This document shows, in pieces, positions 53,712-63,029 of a DNA stretch of 64,000 nt. The DNA comes from Streptomyces sp. DHE7-1 (GTDB lineage Bacteria > Actinomycetota > Actinomycetes > Streptomycetales > Streptomycetaceae). Location of the stretch: assembly GCA_016432725.1 (NCBI GenBank), contig JACJDG010000003.1, forward strand, positions 2,790,001 through 2,854,000, read 5' to 3'. How positions within the stretch are numbered: position 1 is the stretch's first letter; the number at the start of each line of letters is the position of its first letter. The notes under the pieces were generated by a model. The model searched no databases, was not told the origin of the DNA, and saw only the letters and a program-made list of their open reading frames with translations. The position numbers and the translations under genes were made by a program.

Positions 53712-55967
53712 TCAGGAACCGCGGAGCCGGTGATCCAGAGCCGTGCAGCGCCGGCCCGCCGACACCGTGCGCACCGCCTGTCCTATCGCCTTGCGTGAAC
53801 CGACGAGTACCACCAGCCGTTTCGCCCGTGTCACCGCCGTGTACAGCAGGTTCCGCTGGAGCATCATCCACGCGCCGGTGGTGACGGGGATCACCACGGC
53901 GGGATACTCGCTGCCCTGCGACCGGTGGATCGTCATCGCGTACGCGTGGGCCAGTTCGTCCAGTTCGTCGAAGTCGTACGGGACCTCCTCGTCCTCGTCC
54001 GTCAGCACCGTCAGACGCTGGTCGACCGGGTCGAGCGAGGTCACCACGCCCACGGTGCCGTTGAAGACACCGTTCTCCCCCTTCTCGTAATTGTTGCGGA
54101 TCTGGGTGACCTTGTCGCCGACGCGGAAGACCCGGCCGCCGAACCGCTTCTCCGGCAGCTCCGGCCGGCCCGGTGTGACGGCCTGCTGGAGCAGCCCGTT
54201 GAGGGTGCCGGCCCCGGCCGGACCGCGGTGCATGGGCGCCAGCACCTGCACGTCCCGGCGCGGGTCCAGGCCGAACCGGGCCGGGATCCGGCGGGCGGCC
54301 ACGTCCACGGTGAGCCGGCCGGCCTCCTCGGTGTCGTCCTCGACGAAGAGGAAGAAGTCCTTCAGCCCGTCGGTGAGCGGGTGCTGCCCCGCGTTGATGC
54401 GGTGGGCGTTGGTGACGACGCCGGACTGCTGGGCCTGCCGGAAGACCCGGGTGAGCCGTACCGCGGGCACCGGGCCGCCCTCGGCGAGCAGATCGCGCAG
54501 CACCTCCCCGGCGCCGACGCTGGGCAGCTGGTCGACGTCGCCGACGAAGAGCAGGTGGGCTCCCGGCGGCACGGCCTTGACCAGCTTGTTGGCGAGCAGC
54601 AGGTCCAGCATCGAGGCCTCGTCCACGACCACCAGATCGGCGTCCAGCGGGCGGTCGCGGTCGTAGGCAGCGTCGCCGCCGGGCTTGAGCTCCAGCAGCC
54701 GGTGGACCGTGGAGGCCTCGGCGCCGGTCAGCTCGGCCAGCCGCTTGGCGGCCCGCCCGGTGGGCGCGGCGAGCAGCACCTTGGCGCGCTTGGCGCGGGC
54801 CAGTTCCACGATGGAGCGGACCGTGAAGGACTTGCCGCAGCCGGGGCCGCCGGTGAGCACGGCGACCTTCTCGGTGAGCGCGAGCCGGACGGCGGCCTCC
54901 TGCTCGGGGGCGAGGTCGGCGCCGGTACGGCTCCTGAGCCAGCCGAGCGCCTTGTCCCAGGCCACGTCCCGGAAGGCGGGCATCCGGTCCTCCGGGGTGC
55001 GCAGCAGCCGCAGTACCTGGGCCGAGAGGGAGAGTTCGGCGCGATGGAAGGGCACCAGGTAGACGGCGGTCACGGGTTCCGCTTCGCCGTCGGGCCCGGG
55101 CACCCTCTCCCGGACGACCCCCGGGTCCTCGCCCTCCTCGGGCGGCCCGGCGAGCTCGGCGAGGCACTCGATGACCAGGCCGGTGTCGACCTGGAGCAGC
55201 TTCACCGCGTCCGCGATCAGCCGCTCCTCCGGCAGGAAGCAGTGGCCCTGGTCGGCGGACTGCGACAGCGCGTACTGCAGGCCCGCCTTCACGCGCTCGG
55301 GGCTGTCGTGCGGGATGCCGACGGACCGGGCGATCCGGTCGGCGGTGAGGAAGCCGATGCCCCAGACGTCGGCGGCCAGCCGGTAGGGCCGCTCCCGCAC
55401 GACCGAGATGGACGCGTCGCCGTACTTCTTGTAGATCCGCACGGCGATGGACGTCGACACCTCGACGGTCTGGAGGAAGAGCATGACCTCCTTGATCGCC
55501 TTCTGCTCCTCCCAGGCGTCGGCGATCTTCTTGGTCCGCTTGGGGCCGAGGCCGGGGACCTCGATCAGCCGCTTCGGCTCGTCCTCGATGATCGCGAGGG
55601 TGTCCAGGCCGAAGTGCTGGGTGATGCGGTCGGCGAAGACCGGGCCGATGCCCTTGACCAGCCCGGATCCCAGGTAGCGGCGGATCCCCTGGACGGTGGC
55701 GGGCAGGACGGTCGTGAAGTTCTCGCAGACGAACTGCTTGCCGTACTGCGGGTGCGAGCCCCAGCGGCCCTCCATCCGCAGCGACTCCCCGACCTGGGCG
55801 CCGAGCAGCGCGCCGACCACCGTCAGGAGGTCCCCGCCGCCCCGCCCGGTGTCGACGCGGGCGACGGTGTAGCCGTTCTCCTCGTTGGCGTAGGTGATCC
55901 GCTCCAGCACGCCTTCGAGCACGGCGAGCCGCCGTTCGCCCGTGGGGTTCCCTGCCTGTTGCGCCAT
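53712..55967 (-). CDS. RecD2-like ATP-dependent DNA helicase
   Basis: 751 residues. The N-terminal OB-like and helix-hairpin-helix part (GIGPVFADRITQHFG, IEVPGLGPKRTKKIADAW, ADVWGIGFLTADRIARSVG) is diagnostic of the RecD2/YrrC subfamily. The SF1 motor follows: VLTGGPGCGKSFTVRSI (Walker A), LVVVDEASMLD (Walker B), VFRQAQQSGVVTNAH and AYAMTIHRSQGSEYPAV. It unwinds DNA 5'-3' in repair, independently of RecBC. The ATG at 55967 is chosen because homologous sequence starts there; the frame extends further. Frame intact. Confidence 0.9.
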   Translation of the reverse strand: MAQQAGNPTGERRLAVLEGVLERITYANEENGYTVARVDTGRGGGDLLTVVGALLGAQVGESLRMEGRWGSHPQYGKQFVCENFTTVLPATVQGIRRYLGSGLVKGIGPVFADRITQHFGLDTLAIIEDEPKRLIEVPGLGPKRTKKIADAWEEQKAIKEVMLFLQTVEVSTSIAVRIYKKYGDASISVVRERPYRLAADVWGIGFLTADRIARSVGIPHDSPERVKAGLQYALSQSADQGHCFLPEERLIADAVKLLQVDTGLVIECLAELAGPPEEGEDPGVVRERVPGPDGEAEPVTAVYLVPFHRAELSLSAQVLRLLRTPEDRMPAFRDVAWDKALGWLRSRTGADLAPEQEAAVRLALTEKVAVLTGGPGCGKSFTVRSIVELARAKRAKVLLAAPTGRAAKRLAELTGAEASTVHRLLELKPGGDAAYDRDRPLDADLVVVDEASMLDLLLANKLVKAVPPGAHLLFVGDVDQLPSVGAGEVLRDLLAEGGPVPAVRLTRVFRQAQQSGVVTNAHRINAGQHPLTDGLKDFFLFVEDDTEEAGRLTVDVAARRIPARFGLDPRRDVQVLAPMHRGPAGAGTLNGLLQQAVTPGRPELPEKRFGGRVFRVGDKVTQIRNNYEKGENGVFNGTVGVVTSLDPVDQRLTVLTDEDEEVPYDFDELDELAHAYAMTIHRSQGSEYPAVVIPVTTGAWMMLQRNLLYTAVTRAKRLVVLVGSRKAIGQAVRTVSAGRRCTALDHRLRGS

Positions 55968-56041
55968 GACCCGAAGGTACCGGCCGGGTCTGACATCACG
56001 ATCCGGTCTCAGGAACCCGGCGGGGGGTTGATTTACGTCCG

Positions 56042-56087
56042 TGTAATCGATTCCAATCCTTCGTGCATGTCGATGTAATCGATTCCA
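56042..56087 (+). promoter_or_regulatory. Tandem LacI-family operators upstream of the ribose operon
   Basis: TGTAATCGATTCCA occurs twice exactly, at 56042-56055 and 56074-56087. Each copy is a near-palindrome centred on ATCGAT, as bound by LacI-family proteins with a CG centre. They lie 29 bases before the regulator start codon. The regulator probably represses its own operon through them, released by ribose. Confidence 0.75.
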
Positions 56088-56115
56088 TGAGTTCCACAAG
56101 GAGGTGGAGCCCGCG

Positions 56116-57123
56116 ATGGCGAGCATCAAGGACGTCGCCGCCGCGGCGGGCGTCTCGGTCGCCACGGTGTCGCGCGTCCTGAACGAGCACCCGTCGGTCA
56201 GCGCGGACGCACGCACCCGCGTGCTGGCCGCCGTCGAGGCGCTGGGCTACCGTCCCAACGCCGTCGCCCGTTCCCTGCGCACCGACCAGACCCGCACCCT
56301 CGGCCTGGTCATCAGCGACGTCATGAACCCGTACTTCACCGAGCTGGCCCGCTCCGTCGAGGAGGAGGCCCGCGCGCTCGGCTACAGCGTGATCATCGGC
56401 AACGCCGACGAGCGGCCGGACCTCCAGGACCACCATGTGCGGACCCTGCTGGACCGGCGCATAGACGGCCTGCTGGTCTCCCCCACGGACGGCGGCTCCC
56501 CGCTGATGCTGGACGCCGCGCGCGCGGGGACGCCGATGGTCTTCGTCGACCGGTGGATCCCGGGCGTCGAGGTGCCCGTGGTGCGGGCCGACGGGCAGCG
56601 CGCCGTGCGGGACCTCGTCGCGCACCTGTACGGGCTCGGGCACCGGCGGCTGGCGATCATCTCCGGACCCGCGGCCACCACCACCGGCAGCGAACGCGTC
56701 GAGGCGTTCCGGGCCGCCCTGGCCGAGTACGGGCTGGACCTGCCGGACGCCTACACCGGTCAGGGCGACTTCCAGGCCGAGAGCGGCCGGCGGGTCACCG
56801 ACGGCTTCCTCGACCTGCCGGAGCCGCCCGAGGCGGTCTTCGCCGCGGACAACCTGATGGCGCTCGGCGCCCTGGACGCGATCCGCGCGCGCGGGCTGCG
56901 CGTCCCGGACGACATCGCGCTCGCCGCGTTCGACGACATCCGCTGGTTCGTGCACACCGATCCCCCGGTCACCGCGATCGCCCAGCCCACGGGCGAGCTG
57001 GGCCGGGCGGCCGTCCGGGCCCTGGTGGACCGCATCGAGGGCCGGCCCGGCGAGTCCGTCACCCTCCCCGCCCGTCTCGTCGTGCGCCGCTCGTGCGGCG
57101 CGCCCCCGCCGAGCACCCCGTAA
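56116..57123 (+). CDS. rbsR: LacI-family regulator of the ribose operon (RbsR-like)
   Basis: 335 residues. The N-terminal HTH ASIKDVAAAAGVSVATVSRV and hinge RPNAVARSL, then a periplasmic-binding-like core (LGLVISDVMNPYFTELARSV, PMVFVDRWIP, AAFDDIRWFVHTDPPVTAIA). It binds the two ATCGAT-centred sites just upstream and heads the rbsA-rbsCB-rbsK-rbsD operon, 17 bases before rbsA. An AAGGAGG box is further upstream; the nearer TGGAG is the likely ribosome site for ATG 56116. Ribose as inducer is inferred from context. Confidence 0.87.
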   Translation: MASIKDVAAAAGVSVATVSRVLNEHPSVSADARTRVLAAVEALGYRPNAVARSLRTDQTRTLGLVISDVMNPYFTELARSVEEEARALGYSVIIGNADERPDLQDHHVRTLLDRRIDGLLVSPTDGGSPLMLDAARAGTPMVFVDRWIPGVEVPVVRADGQRAVRDLVAHLYGLGHRRLAIISGPAATTTGSERVEAFRAALAEYGLDLPDAYTGQGDFQAESGRRVTDGFLDLPEPPEAVFAADNLMALGALDAIRARGLRVPDDIALAAFDDIRWFVHTDPPVTAIAQPTGELGRAAVRALVDRIEGRPGESVTLPARLVVRRSCGAPPPSTP

Positions 57124-57139
57124 CGAACAGGAGCGAGTC

Positions 57140-58660
57140 GTGAGCGACCAGGACGAGTTGCTGCGCATCGAGGGCATCCGGAAGACCTTCCCCGGCGTGG
57201 TGGCGCTGGACGGCGTCGACTTCTCCCTGCGCCGGGGCGAGGTGCATGTGCTGCTCGGCGAGAACGGCGCGGGCAAGAGCACGCTGATCAAGATGCTCTC
57301 CGGCGCCTACACGCCCGACGGCGGGCGGATCGTCGTCGGCGGCGAGGAGGTGCGCATCCACGGTGCGCAGGACTCCGAACGCCTCGGGATCGCCACCATC
57401 TACCAGGAGTTCAACCTCGTTCCCGACCTGACGGTCGCCGAGAACATCTTCCTCGGCCGGCAGCCGCGCCGGTTCGGGATGATCGACCGGAAGCGGATGG
57501 AGGCCGACGCCGAGGTCCTGCTGAAGCGGGTCGGCGTGAACGTGTCCCCCCGCGCTCGGGTGCGTGAACTCGGCATCGCGCGCCTGCAGATGGTCGAGAT
57601 CGCCAAGGCGCTCAGCCTGGACGCGCGCGTACTGATCATGGACGAGCCGACCGCCGTGCTCACTTCCGAGGAGGTCGACAAGCTCTTCCGGATCGTGCGC
57701 CAGTTGCGCGAGGACGGCGTCGGCGTCGTCTTCATCACCCACCACCTGGAGGAGATCGCCGCCCTGGGCGACCGGGTCACCGTCATCCGGGACGGCAGGA
57801 GCGTCGGACAGGTCCCGGCCGCCACCCCGGAGGCCGAGCTGGTCCGGCTCATGGTGGGCCGCGCCATCGAGCAGCAGTACCCACGCGAACGGGCCGACCG
57901 CGGCGGAGCGCTGCTGAGCGTCGAGGGCCTCACCCGGGACGGCGTCTTCCACGACGTCAGCTTCGAGGTGCACGCCGGTGAGGTGGTCGGCGTCGCCGGA
58001 CTGGTCGGCGCCGGCCGCACCGAGGTCGTCCGGGCGGTGTTCGGGGCGGACCGGTACGACAAGGGGGCCGTGAAGGTCGCCGGTACGGCTCTGAAGGGGC
58101 ACGACGTCAACGCCGCCATGGCGGCCGGCGTGGGACTGATCCCGGAGGACCGCAAGGGCCAGGGGCTGGTGCTCGACCAGTCGGTCGAGGAGAACCTGGG
58201 CCTGGTCACCATGCGCGCCGCCACGCGCGCGGGACTCGTCGACCTCAAGGGCCAGCGTGCGGCGGCCGCGCGGATCGCGGAGCAGCTCGGCGTGCGGATG
58301 GCCGGACTCGGCCAGCACGTGCGGACCCTGTCCGGCGGCAACCAGCAGAAGGTCGTCATCGGCAAGTGGCTGCTGGCGGACACCAGGGTGCTGATCCTCG
58401 ACGAGCCGACGCGCGGCATCGACGTCGGCGCCAAGGTCGAGATCTACCAGCTCATCAACGAACTGACCGCGGCCGGTGCCGCCGTACTCATGATCTCCAG
58501 CGATCTGCCCGAGGTGCTCGGCATGAGCGACCGGGTGCTGGTGATGGCCCAGGGCCGGATCGCGGGCGAACTGTCCGCCGACGAGGCCACCCAGGACTCC
58601 GTGATGGCACTCGCCGTCAGCAACCCCACGACCGACAGGGAGGCCGCTCGTGGCCACTGA
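57140..58660 (+). CDS. rbsA: Ribose ABC transporter ATP-binding protein RbsA
   Basis: 506 residues with two ABC domains. The first has GENGAGKST at residues 40-48 and LIMDEPTAVLTSEEV. The second has GLVGAGRTEVVRAVFGADRY in place of Walker A (Arg for Lys, normal in this family), TLSGGNQQKVVIGKWL and LILDEPTRGIDVG. This is the RbsA/MglA/AraG class that energises uptake of simple sugars. The GTG start follows AACAGGAGCG. The end overlaps the permease-binding-protein gene by 11 bases. Confidence 0.93.
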   Translation: MSDQDELLRIEGIRKTFPGVVALDGVDFSLRRGEVHVLLGENGAGKSTLIKMLSGAYTPDGGRIVVGGEEVRIHGAQDSERLGIATIYQEFNLVPDLTVAENIFLGRQPRRFGMIDRKRMEADAEVLLKRVGVNVSPRARVRELGIARLQMVEIAKALSLDARVLIMDEPTAVLTSEEVDKLFRIVRQLREDGVGVVFITHHLEEIAALGDRVTVIRDGRSVGQVPAATPEAELVRLMVGRAIEQQYPRERADRGGALLSVEGLTRDGVFHDVSFEVHAGEVVGVAGLVGAGRTEVVRAVFGADRYDKGAVKVAGTALKGHDVNAAMAAGVGLIPEDRKGQGLVLDQSVEENLGLVTMRAATRAGLVDLKGQRAAAARIAEQLGVRMAGLGQHVRTLSGGNQQKVVIGKWLLADTRVLILDEPTRGIDVGAKVEIYQLINELTAAGAAVLMISSDLPEVLGMSDRVLVMAQGRIAGELSADEATQDSVMALAVSNPTTDREAARGH

Positions 58661-60599
58661 CACGCTCAAGAGCACGACGGGCGCCGGTGGCGCCACGGCG
58701 GTGCGCCGGCTGCTCCTGGAGAACGGCGCGCTGACCGCGCTGATCGTCCTCGTCATCGCCATGTCGGCGCTGTCGGGCGACTTCCTGACCACCGACAACC
58801 TGCTCAACGTCGGCGTCCAGGCGGCCGTGACCGCCGTCCTCGCCTTCGGCGTCACCTTCGTCATCGTCTCGGCGGGCATCGACCTGTCGGTCGGCTCGGT
58901 GGCGGCCCTGTCGGCCACCGTGCTCGCCTGGACCGCCACGTCGCACGGCGTACCGGTCGTCGTGGCGGTACTGCTGGCCGTCGTGACCGGCATCGCCGCC
59001 GGACTCGTCAACGGCTTCCTCATCGCCTACGGCAAGCTCCCGCCGTTCATCGCGACGCTCGCCATGCTCTCGGTGGCCCGCGGTCTGTCCCTGGTGATCT
59101 CCGGCGGCTCCCCGATCCCCTTCCCCGACTCCGTCTCGCACCTCGGGGACACGCTCGGCGGCTGGCTGCCGGTGCCGGTCCTCGTGATGATCGTGATGGG
59201 CCTGATCGCCGCCCTCGTGCTCGGCCGGACCTACATCGGCCGCTCCATGTACGCGATCGGCGGCAACGAGGAGGCCGCGCGGCTGTCCGGCCTGCGGGTG
59301 AAGAAGCAGAAGCTCGCCATCTACGCCCTGTCCGGCGTGTTCGCGGCCGTCGCGGGTGTCGTGCTCGCCTCCCGGCTGTCCTCCGCGCAGCCCCAGGCCG
59401 CCGACGGCTACGAGCTGGACGCGATCGCCGCGGTCGTGATCGGCGGTGCCTCGCTCGCGGGCGGCACCGGCAAGGCGTCCGGCACGCTGATCGGCGCGCT
59501 GATCCTCGCGGTGCTGCGCAACGGCCTGAACCTGCTGAACGTCTCCGCCTTCTGGCAGCAGGTCGTCATCGGCGTCGTGATCGCGCTGGCCGTCCTCTTC
59601 GACACGCTGCGCCGCAAGGCGGGGGCGGCCCCGGCGGCGGCCGGCGCCTCTCCCGGCGGCAAGGGCAGGCAGGCGGGAACGTACGCGCTCGCGGCGGTCG
59701 TCACCGTGGCGATCGTCGGCGCGACCTCGTTCCTGCACAACGGCTCCTCCTCGTCCGCGAACCCGAAGATGGGCCTGTCCCTGTCCACCCTCAACAACCC
59801 CTTCTTCGTGCAGATCCGGGCGGGCGCCCAGGCCGAGGCGAAGAAGCTGGGCGTGGACCTCACGGTCACCGACGCGCAGAACGACGCCTCCCAGCAGGCC
59901 AACCAGCTCCAGAACTTCACCAGCTCCAGGCTCGGGGCGATCATCGTCAACCCGGTGGACTCCGACGCGGCCGGCAACTCCGTGAAGGCCGCCGGCAAGG
60001 CGGGGATCCCGGTCGTCGCCGTCGACCGCGGGGTCAACAAGGCGACCGTGGACACCCTGGTGGCGTCGGACAACGTGGCCGGCGGTGAACTGGCCGCGAA
60101 GACGGTCGCCGAGAAGCTCGGCGGCAAGGGCAGGATCGTCATCCTGCAGGGCCAGGCGGGCACCTCCGCCGCGCGCGAGCGGGCGGCGGGCTTCGCCCGG
60201 GGGCTGAAGTCCTACCCGGGCATCCAGGTCCTGGCCCAGCAGCCGGCCGACTTCGACCGGACCAAGGGGCTCGACGTGATGTCGAACCTGCTGCAGGCCC
60301 ACCCCGACGTGCAGGGCGTCATCGCCGCCAACGACGAGATGGCCCTCGGCGCGATCAAGGCGCTGGGCGCCAAGGCCGGCCGGTCGGTCCAGGTGGTCGG
60401 CTTCGACGGCACCCCGGACGGATTGAAGGCGGTCGAGGGCGGCACGCTGTACGCGTCCGTGGCGCAGCAGCCCAGCCAGCTCGGCCGGATCGCGGTCGAC
60501 AACGCGCTGAAGGCGGTCCAGGGCAAGAAGGTCGGGGCTGCCGTCAAGGTGCCGGTGAAGGTGGTCACGAAGCAGAACGTGGCCGGGTTCACCGGCTGA
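58650..60599 (+). CDS. rbsC: Ribose ABC transporter: permease (RbsC) fused to substrate-binding protein (RbsB)
   Basis: 649 residues. Residues 1-320 are an RbsC-type permease (VSAGIDLSVGSVAALSATVL, GKLPPFIATLAMLSVARGLS, AAVVIGGASLAGGTGKASGT). Residues 322-343 are a charged linker, 344-361 a further membrane helix, and 372-649 a sugar-binding protein (GLSLSTLNNPFFVQIRAGAQ, IIVNPVDSDAAGNSVKAAGK, VIAANDEMALGAIKALGAKA, VVGFDGTPDGLKAVEGG). The binding protein is thus tethered outside the cell to its own permease. No free rbsB gene follows. The GTG start overlaps rbsA. Confidence 0.92.
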   Translation: MATDTLKSTTGAGGATAVRRLLLENGALTALIVLVIAMSALSGDFLTTDNLLNVGVQAAVTAVLAFGVTFVIVSAGIDLSVGSVAALSATVLAWTATSHGVPVVVAVLLAVVTGIAAGLVNGFLIAYGKLPPFIATLAMLSVARGLSLVISGGSPIPFPDSVSHLGDTLGGWLPVPVLVMIVMGLIAALVLGRTYIGRSMYAIGGNEEAARLSGLRVKKQKLAIYALSGVFAAVAGVVLASRLSSAQPQAADGYELDAIAAVVIGGASLAGGTGKASGTLIGALILAVLRNGLNLLNVSAFWQQVVIGVVIALAVLFDTLRRKAGAAPAAAGASPGGKGRQAGTYALAAVVTVAIVGATSFLHNGSSSSANPKMGLSLSTLNNPFFVQIRAGAQAEAKKLGVDLTVTDAQNDASQQANQLQNFTSSRLGAIIVNPVDSDAAGNSVKAAGKAGIPVVAVDRGVNKATVDTLVASDNVAGGELAAKTVAEKLGGKGRIVILQGQAGTSAARERAAGFARGLKSYPGIQVLAQQPADFDRTKGLDVMSNLLQAHPDVQGVIAANDEMALGAIKALGAKAGRSVQVVGFDGTPDGLKAVEGGTLYASVAQQPSQLGRIAVDNALKAVQGKKVGAAVKVPVKVVTKQNVAGFTG

Positions 60600-60610
60600 C
60601 ATCGGCGAGC

Positions 60611-60640
60611 GGGCGGGCGGTCCTCGGGGACCGCCCGCCC
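60611..60640 (+). terminator. Hairpin between rbsCB and rbsK
   Basis: A perfect 13-bp stem GGGCGGGCGGTCC / GGACCGCCCGCCC with a TCGG loop, 11 bases past the stop and 28 before rbsK. It may be a partial terminator that lowers kinase expression or protects the upstream mRNA. Confidence 0.65.
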
Positions 60641-60667
60641 CGGGCATCTCTCAGGGGAGTCAATTCC

Positions 60668-61591
60668 ATGTACGACTACGACCTCCTGGTCGTGGGTTCG
60701 GCCAACGCCGACCTGGTGATCGGGGTCGAGCGGCGGCCGGCCGCCGGCGAGACGGTGCTGGGCGGCGACCTGGCCGTCCATCCGGGCGGCAAGGGCGGCA
60801 ACCAGGCGGTCGCGGCCGCCCGGCTCGGCGCGCGTACGGCCCTGCTGGCCCGGGTCGGCGACGACGCGCACGGCCGGCTGCTGCTGGACGCGCAGCGGGC
60901 GGCCGGGGTGGACACGACGGGCGTGCTGGTGGGCGGGGCGCCGACCGGTGTCGCGCTGATCACCGTCGATCCGTCCGGGGACAACAGCATCGTGGTGTCG
61001 CCCGGTGCCAACGCCCGGCTCACCCCGGCGGACGTGCGGCGGGCCGCCGGTCTGCTGGGCGCCTCGCGGGTGGTGTCGGCGCAGCTGGAGATCCCGCTGG
61101 AGACGGTCGTGGAGGTCGTGAGGAACCTGGCGGACGGCAGCCGGTTCGTGCTGAACCCGTCCCCGCCGCGCGAGCTGCCCGCGGAGGTGCTGGCGGCCTG
61201 CGATCCGCTGATCGTCAACGAGCACGAGGCCCGGGTGCTCCTCGGTGCGCAGGGCGCGAGCGGTGAACCGGCGGACTGGGCGCCCCTGCTGCTGGCCCGG
61301 GGTCCCCGTTCGGTGGTGGTGACGCTCGGCGCGGCCGGAGCGCTGGTGTGCGACTCCTCCGGTGTGACCCGGGTGCCGTCGGTGCGGGTGGACGCGGTGG
61401 ACACCACCGGCGCGGGCGACGCGTTCACGGCGGCCCTGGCCTGGAAGCTGGGATCGGGCGCGGCGCTGCCGGCGGCGGCGTCCTACGCGGCCCTGGTGGG
61501 CGCGGCGGCGGTGACGCGGCGCGGCGCGCAGGAGTCGTACCCGACGGCGGCCGAGGCCGAGGCGCTCGGTGAGCGGGGCGGCGACCGGTGA
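60668..61591 (+). CDS. rbsK: Ribokinase RbsK
   Basis: 307 residues. VVGSANADLVIGVERRPAAG at the start, PGGKGGNQAVAAARLG (residues 39-54, substrate and phosphate binding), LNPSPPRELP, IVNEHEA and DTTGAGDAFTAALAWK with catalytic Asp251 are the ribokinase signature. It phosphorylates ribose from the ABC importer. CAGGGGAG precedes the ATG. The stop overlaps the GTG of rbsD. Confidence 0.94.
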   Translation: MYDYDLLVVGSANADLVIGVERRPAAGETVLGGDLAVHPGGKGGNQAVAAARLGARTALLARVGDDAHGRLLLDAQRAAGVDTTGVLVGGAPTGVALITVDPSGDNSIVVSPGANARLTPADVRRAAGLLGASRVVSAQLEIPLETVVEVVRNLADGSRFVLNPSPPRELPAEVLAACDPLIVNEHEARVLLGAQGASGEPADWAPLLLARGPRSVVVTLGAAGALVCDSSGVTRVPSVRVDAVDTTGAGDAFTAALAWKLGSGAALPAAASYAALVGAAAVTRRGAQESYPTAAEAEALGERGGDR

Positions 61592-61977
61592 AGCGGGCGG
61601 GGATCCTCAATCGTCATCTGGCCGGTGCGCTGGCCGCGCTGGGACACGGCGACGGGGTGCTGGTGTGCGACGCGGGCATGCCGATACCGGACGGGCCGCG
61701 CGTGGTGGACCTCGCCTTCCGCGCGGGCGTGCCCTCGTTCGCGGAGGTCCTGGACGGGCTGCTGGCAGAGCTGGTGGTGGAGGGGGCCACGGCCGCCGAG
61801 GAGGTGCGGGACGCCAATCCGGCGGCCGGCGCGCTGCTGGACGCCCACTTCCCGGAGCTGGCGCTGGTGCCGCACGAGCGGCTGAAGGCGCTGTCGGCGG
61901 GGGCCCGGCTGGTGGTGCGCACCGGGGAGGCGCGGCCGTACGCGAACGTGCTGCTGCGGTGCGGGGTGTTCTTCTAG
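61588..61977 (+). CDS. rbsD: D-ribose pyranase RbsD
   Basis: 129 residues. MKRAGILNRHLAGALAALGH and VCDAGMPIPDGPRVVDLAF hold the catalytic His20 and Asp28, and GEARPYANVLLRCGVFF is the conserved end. It interconverts pyranose and furanose forms of ribose for the kinase. The GTG start overlaps the rbsK stop. Last gene of the operon, followed by a strong terminator. Confidence 0.94.
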   Translation: MKRAGILNRHLAGALAALGHGDGVLVCDAGMPIPDGPRVVDLAFRAGVPSFAEVLDGLLAELVVEGATAAEEVRDANPAAGALLDAHFPELALVPHERLKALSAGARLVVRTGEARPYANVLLRCGVFF

Positions 61978-62020
61978 GACCCCGGGTTCCCGGGCCTCGG
62001 GCGGCGGCGCCCGGACGTTT

Positions 62021-62062
62021 CGAGGGGGTGCGCCCGGTCCGTCGACCGGGCGCACCCCCTCG
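62021..62062. terminator. Terminator of the ribose operon
   Basis: A perfect 19-bp stem starting CGAGGGGGTGCGCCCGGTC with a four-base loop, 44 bases past rbsD, then GCTTTCCCC. It also separates the convergent minus-strand genes. Confidence 0.85.
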
Positions 62063-62178
62063 GCTTTCCCCTCCGTGCCGGAACTCCTCGAATCCCCCCG
62101 GGTTCCCTCCCCAGAAGTTCCGGACGACGAGTTCGACACGGGATGCGGAAGGAGGGTTGTACGGGATCCGGAATTTTT

Positions 62179-63029
62179 TCACCGGATCACATGGGCGACG
62201 AACCGCTCCGCCGTCTCGGCCAGCACCGCGCGGCCGTCGCGGGCCCACAGTCCCTCGTTGAACAGCTCGACCTCGATGGGTCCGGTGTAGCCGGCCGACT
62301 CCACGTACCCCCTCCACTCCCGCATGTCGATCGCGCCGTCGCCGATCTGCCCGCGGCCGTTGAGGACGCCCTCGGGAAGCGGAGTGGTCCAGTCGGCGAG
62401 CTGGAAGGTGTGGATACGGCCGCCCGCGCCGGCGCGGGCGATCTGCTCGGGCGCCCGGTCGTCCCACCACAGGTGGTAGGTGTCCACGGTCACGCCCACC
62501 TGGTGCGCGGGGAAGCGCTCGGCGAGGTCCAGGGCCTGGGCGAGGGTGGAGACCACGCAGCGGTCGGACGCGTACATGGGGTGCAGCGGTTCGACGGCGA
62601 GCCGTACGCCGTGCTCCCCGGCGTACGGCCCGAGTTCCGCGAGGGCGTCCGCGATGCGCTCGCGGGCCGCCCGCAGGTCCTTCGAGCCGGACGGCAGGCC
62701 CCCGGAGACGAGGACGAGGGTGTCGGTGCCGAGGGCGGCCGCCTCCTCGATCGCCCGGCGGTTGTCGGCGAGGGCCGCCGCCCGCTCCCGGGGCTCGTCG
62801 CCGTGAGGAAGCCGCCCCGGCACAGGGTGGTGACCGTCAGACCCGCGTCCCGGACCAGCTTGGCCGTCGCCTCCACGCCGTACGACCGGACGGGTTCGCG
62901 CCACAGGCCGACGCCCGGCACGCCCAACCGGACGCAGGAGTCGACCAGTTCCGGCAGGGAGAGCTGCCTGACCGTCATCTGGTTGATGGAGAAGCGGGCA
63001 AGATCGGTGCGTGCGAGACCGGTGCTCAC
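62179..63029 (-). CDS. Sugar-phosphate isomerase/epimerase (TIM barrel), frame interrupted
   Basis: About 283 residues of the AP-endonuclease-2 family (PF01261). LARFSINQMTVRQLSLPELV begins the protein. LVLVSGGLP, RLAVEPLHPMYASDRCVVST, VTVDTYHLWWDD and PIEVELFNE supply the Glu/His/Asp metal site. One frame break near 62803 joins LCRGGFLT to GDEPRERAAALADNRR. The GTG start at 63029 overlaps the stop of the DUF993 gene. The pair probably works on a sugar or polyol derivative; substrate unknown. Confidence 0.8.
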
